Under the pieces are notes generated by a model. That model ran no database searches. It had not been told where the DNA came from and worked only from the letters and a program-made list of their open reading frames with translations. Shown here piece by piece: positions 61,864-64,000 of a stretch of 64,000 nucleotides of DNA. The stretch's first letter is position 1; every line of letters starts with the position of its first letter. Source of the stretch: Salinibacter sp. 10B (GTDB lineage Bacteria; Bacteroidota; Rhodothermia; Rhodothermales; Salinibacteraceae); assembly GCF_002954405.1 (NCBI RefSeq), contig NZ_MQWC01000004.1, positions 3,164,668-3,228,667 of the forward strand. The letters are read 5' to 3'. The position numbers and the translations under genes are program-made.

Positions 61864-63588
61864 TTACTCGCTCGTGTAGGCTACGTCTCCACCCACGATT
61901 GTGTAGTCGACGGTTGTATTGCGAATCTTGGAGGCGGGAGCGTTCAGAGGCGAGGTGGAGAGCACGGCAATGTCGGCCAGCTTTCCGGGGGTGAGGGTGC
62001 CCTTTAGGTCTTCCGTAAAGGCCGCGTAGGCATTGTTGAGGGTGTACGACTTAAGGGCCTGTCGTCGAGAAAGGGTCTCTTCTTCGGTAAAGGAGGAGTC
62101 GGTACCGGGCACCTGCCGCGTGATGGTGCAGTGGAGGCTGGCGAGGGGGTTGACCTTCTCAACGGGCACGTCGGTTCCGTTGCCGACCACGGCGCCGTCG
62201 TCCCAAAGCGTCCGCCAGACGTACGCTCCCTCCTCTACGCGCTCGCTTCCAAGCCGCTGATAGTTGTAGGGGGCGTCGGAGCAGGCATGGATCGCCTGCA
62301 TGGAGGCAATGACGCCGAGATCCGCAAATCGGGAAATATCGTCGGGGTGGAGGTGTTGGGCATGCTCGATGCGCCACCGAAGCGAATCGCCATCCACGCT
62401 GTGTGAGGAGAACAGGTCGGAATACAGGTCCAGCGTTTCCTGGTTGGCCCGGTCGCCGATGGCGTGGACGGCGATCTGGTAGTCCTCCTCAAGCCCAATT
62501 TCGGCGATTTCACGAATGCGCTCCATTGGAGTGACGTTTATGCCCGTGTTGTCGGGCGCGTCGTCGTAGGGACGCAGCATCCAGGCACTTCGGGAGCCGA
62601 GGGCGCCGTCCGCCGTGATCTCCCCAATCGATCGCACCGTGAAGTGATGGTTCGCGTCCCCTACGGTGCGGAGGGCGGCGAGGGAGTCTTGCGTCTCCGG
62701 GGTCACTTCATCCTGGGCGACCATAGCGTACATCCGGATGCCGAGGGTCCCGTTCTCTGCCATCTCGCGGTAAAGCTCAATGGTCTCGAACGAGGCGCCC
62801 TGATCGTGGAAGCTTGTGACGCCGTGGGCGAGGGCCTCTTCGGAAGCCAGTCGAACCTGCTTCTTGCGACGCGCCCGTCGTTCGGCCGGCGTCATGTCGC
62901 TGCGAGACTGCTCGATTGCGTCTTGCACCAGCCCGGCGGCCGTCTCCAGGAGGACGCCGGTGGCGCGGCCCTGGGCGTCCCGGACGATCGTGCCGCCGTC
63001 TGGATTGGGCGTGTTCGGGCCAATGCCCGCTGCGTCCAGTGCGGCATCGTTGGCGATTGCGGCGTGGCCGCTGGCGTGCGTCAAGAACACCGGCGTGTCC
63101 GGGGCCACGTCATTGAGGCGGGCGTTCGTCGGAAAGCCGCGCACCGTTCGGTCGGGCGTCGCGTCCCACTTCTCCTGGTGCCAGCCGCGGCCCTGAATCC
63201 ATGTGGCTGCGGAGGGGGCGGCGGCCGCCGAGTCGACCATCGATATGACGCGTGCCCAGGACGGTGTTCCTAGCAACCCGAGTTGCATCTGTGCCTGTCC
63301 CATGCCCATGAAGTGACCATGGCCCTCAATGAAGCCGGGCATTGCCGTGCGTCCGTCCAGGTCGATGACACGGGTCTCCGGGCCAACGTGGGCGGTGATC
63401 TCTGCCGTGGGGCCAACCGACAAAATGGTGTCGCCCGCCGCGGCCAGGGCCTCCGCCGTGCCGTATTGCTCGTCGAGCGTAACGACCGTTCCGTTCTTCA
63501 GCACAAGGTCGGCGGTGGGCCCCGACGAACAACTAATCCCGAACACACCGAGAGCGAGTAGAAGCACAGAGAGGCTGCGATGGGACAT
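61864..63588 (-). CDS. Lipoprotein amidohydrolase (YtcJ-like)
   Basis: The 574-residue metal-dependent hydrolase has a lipoprotein signal (SVLLLALGVFGISC, Cys20). The amidohydrolase_3 pattern follows: LVLKNGTVVTLDEQ, MPGFIEGHGHFMGMG (HxH metal motif), AVHAIGDRANQETL, RIEHAQHLHPDDISRFADLG, NGTDVPVEKVNPLASLHC, and GTLTPGKLADIAVLS at the end. Substrates of this family vary widely, so none is proposed. A surface or periplasmic location is likely. Confidence 0.88.
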   Translation of the reverse strand: MSHRSLSVLLLALGVFGISCSSGPTADLVLKNGTVVTLDEQYGTAEALAAAGDTILSVGPTAEITAHVGPETRVIDLDGRTAMPGFIEGHGHFMGMGQAQMQLGLLGTPSWARVISMVDSAAAAPSAATWIQGRGWHQEKWDATPDRTVRGFPTNARLNDVAPDTPVFLTHASGHAAIANDAALDAAGIGPNTPNPDGGTIVRDAQGRATGVLLETAAGLVQDAIEQSRSDMTPAERRARRKKQVRLASEEALAHGVTSFHDQGASFETIELYREMAENGTLGIRMYAMVAQDEVTPETQDSLAALRTVGDANHHFTVRSIGEITADGALGSRSAWMLRPYDDAPDNTGINVTPMERIREIAEIGLEEDYQIAVHAIGDRANQETLDLYSDLFSSHSVDGDSLRWRIEHAQHLHPDDISRFADLGVIASMQAIHACSDAPYNYQRLGSERVEEGAYVWRTLWDDGAVVGNGTDVPVEKVNPLASLHCTITRQVPGTDSSFTEEETLSRRQALKSYTLNNAYAAFTEDLKGTLTPGKLADIAVLSTSPLNAPASKIRNTTVDYTIVGGDVAYTSE

Positions 63589-63849
63589 GAGCGTAAATCG
63601 AGTTGAGCAAAGAGACGTGTGGACTCTTCAGTGTCACGGACATGAGTCCGGTTGTCAAGGAGCGGACGATGGGTTTGCGGGACGGAGACGAAAGGACGCC
63701 GTTACGTCTACTGTTGCACGCCCTCGTTCGTCGGGGCGGAGGAACGGCGGTCCCGTCCCCCCGTACCCATTCCTCCACGCAACAGGTCGGGGTTCCCCGT
63801 CCGAACCTTGGGCCCCGCCCGGCCGCCTGAATGAACCGTTTGTTTCCGC

Positions 63850-64000
63850 ATGCCTACCCCTGCGACTGACGAGTCCACCGACACGAATGAGCCCGCCACG
63901 CCCGACGACGTGGAGCTGGGAAGCGTCCAGCCGGAACCCATTGCCCCCTCCGGCGACGGCGATCCCGGCTTCGTGGAACTGCCCGTCGTCGAGAACACGA
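63850..64000 (+). CDS. 5' end of an unidentified gene (cut by window edge)
   Basis: An ATG at 63850 opens a frame that stays open to the window end (50 codons, acidic and Pro-rich, MPTPATDESTDTNEPATPDD...). Nothing identifies it. The frame has no stop and no obvious rival, so it is probably the disordered N-terminus of a longer protein. Confidence 0.5.
   Translation, partial: MPTPATDESTDTNEPATPDDVELGSVQPEPIAPSGDGDPGFVELPVVENT

Overview
This 64 kb window is high-GC, gene-dense bacterial chromosome. The proteins are rich in Asp and Glu, as expected of a salt-in halophile. Family content (fused ThrA, DUF4783, DUF2279, FtsA/FtsZ, a mur/fts cluster without murF) points to a Salinibacter-like member of the Rhodothermota/Bacteroidota. 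That placement is inference from gene content only; no 16S rRNA or tRNA gene was seen.

Layout. 1-4.2 kb: a TRAP transporter operon (dctP-dctQ-dctM, DctM cut by the window edge) divergent from a xylose-isomerase-like gene. 4.8-12.1 kb: YggS, a very acidic long DivIVA-domain protein, a PNP-like protein with altered active-site positions, fused aspartokinase-homoserine dehydrogenase and homoserine kinase. 12.2-18.6 kb: small exported proteins, XseB, an SDR, a YjbQ fusion, a 2-hydroxyacid dehydrogenase and DUF4783. 18.8-25.5 kb: a 1360-residue NtrY-like histidine kinase, CTP synthase, and a LexA-like repressor that has lost its self-cleavage residues.

25.8-43.1 kb is the division and cell-wall cluster: mraZ-rsmH-(response regulator)-ftsL-ftsI-murE-mraY-murD-ftsW-murG-murC-ftsQ-ftsA-ftsZ. 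It starts from a promoter overlapping three 10-bp MraZ boxes and ends at a strong terminator. Many of its intergenic junctions carry long inverted repeats of unknown role. 43.5-47.2 kb holds an orphan ParA next to a GAF/PAS protein with a degenerate kinase ATPase. 47.8-51.5 kb holds a DUF2279 protein, a serine hydrolase and a decaying patch: a membrane ORF without a start, and a MazF/PemK toxin with an in-frame TGA next to its antitoxin.

51.9-60.3 kb: an ABC permease, free-methionine-sulfoxide reductase, ferredoxin, DUF427, a glutamine amidotransferase broken at a C7 tract, an ArsI-type dioxygenase, a methyltransferase and a SigZ-like sigma factor. These are followed by about 1.1 kb of non-coding DNA with a 163-bp MITE (12-bp inverted ends, TAA duplication) and a two-copy hairpin element. 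60.3-64 kb: lysine 6-aminotransferase, a lipoprotein amidohydrolase and the first codons of an unidentified gene.
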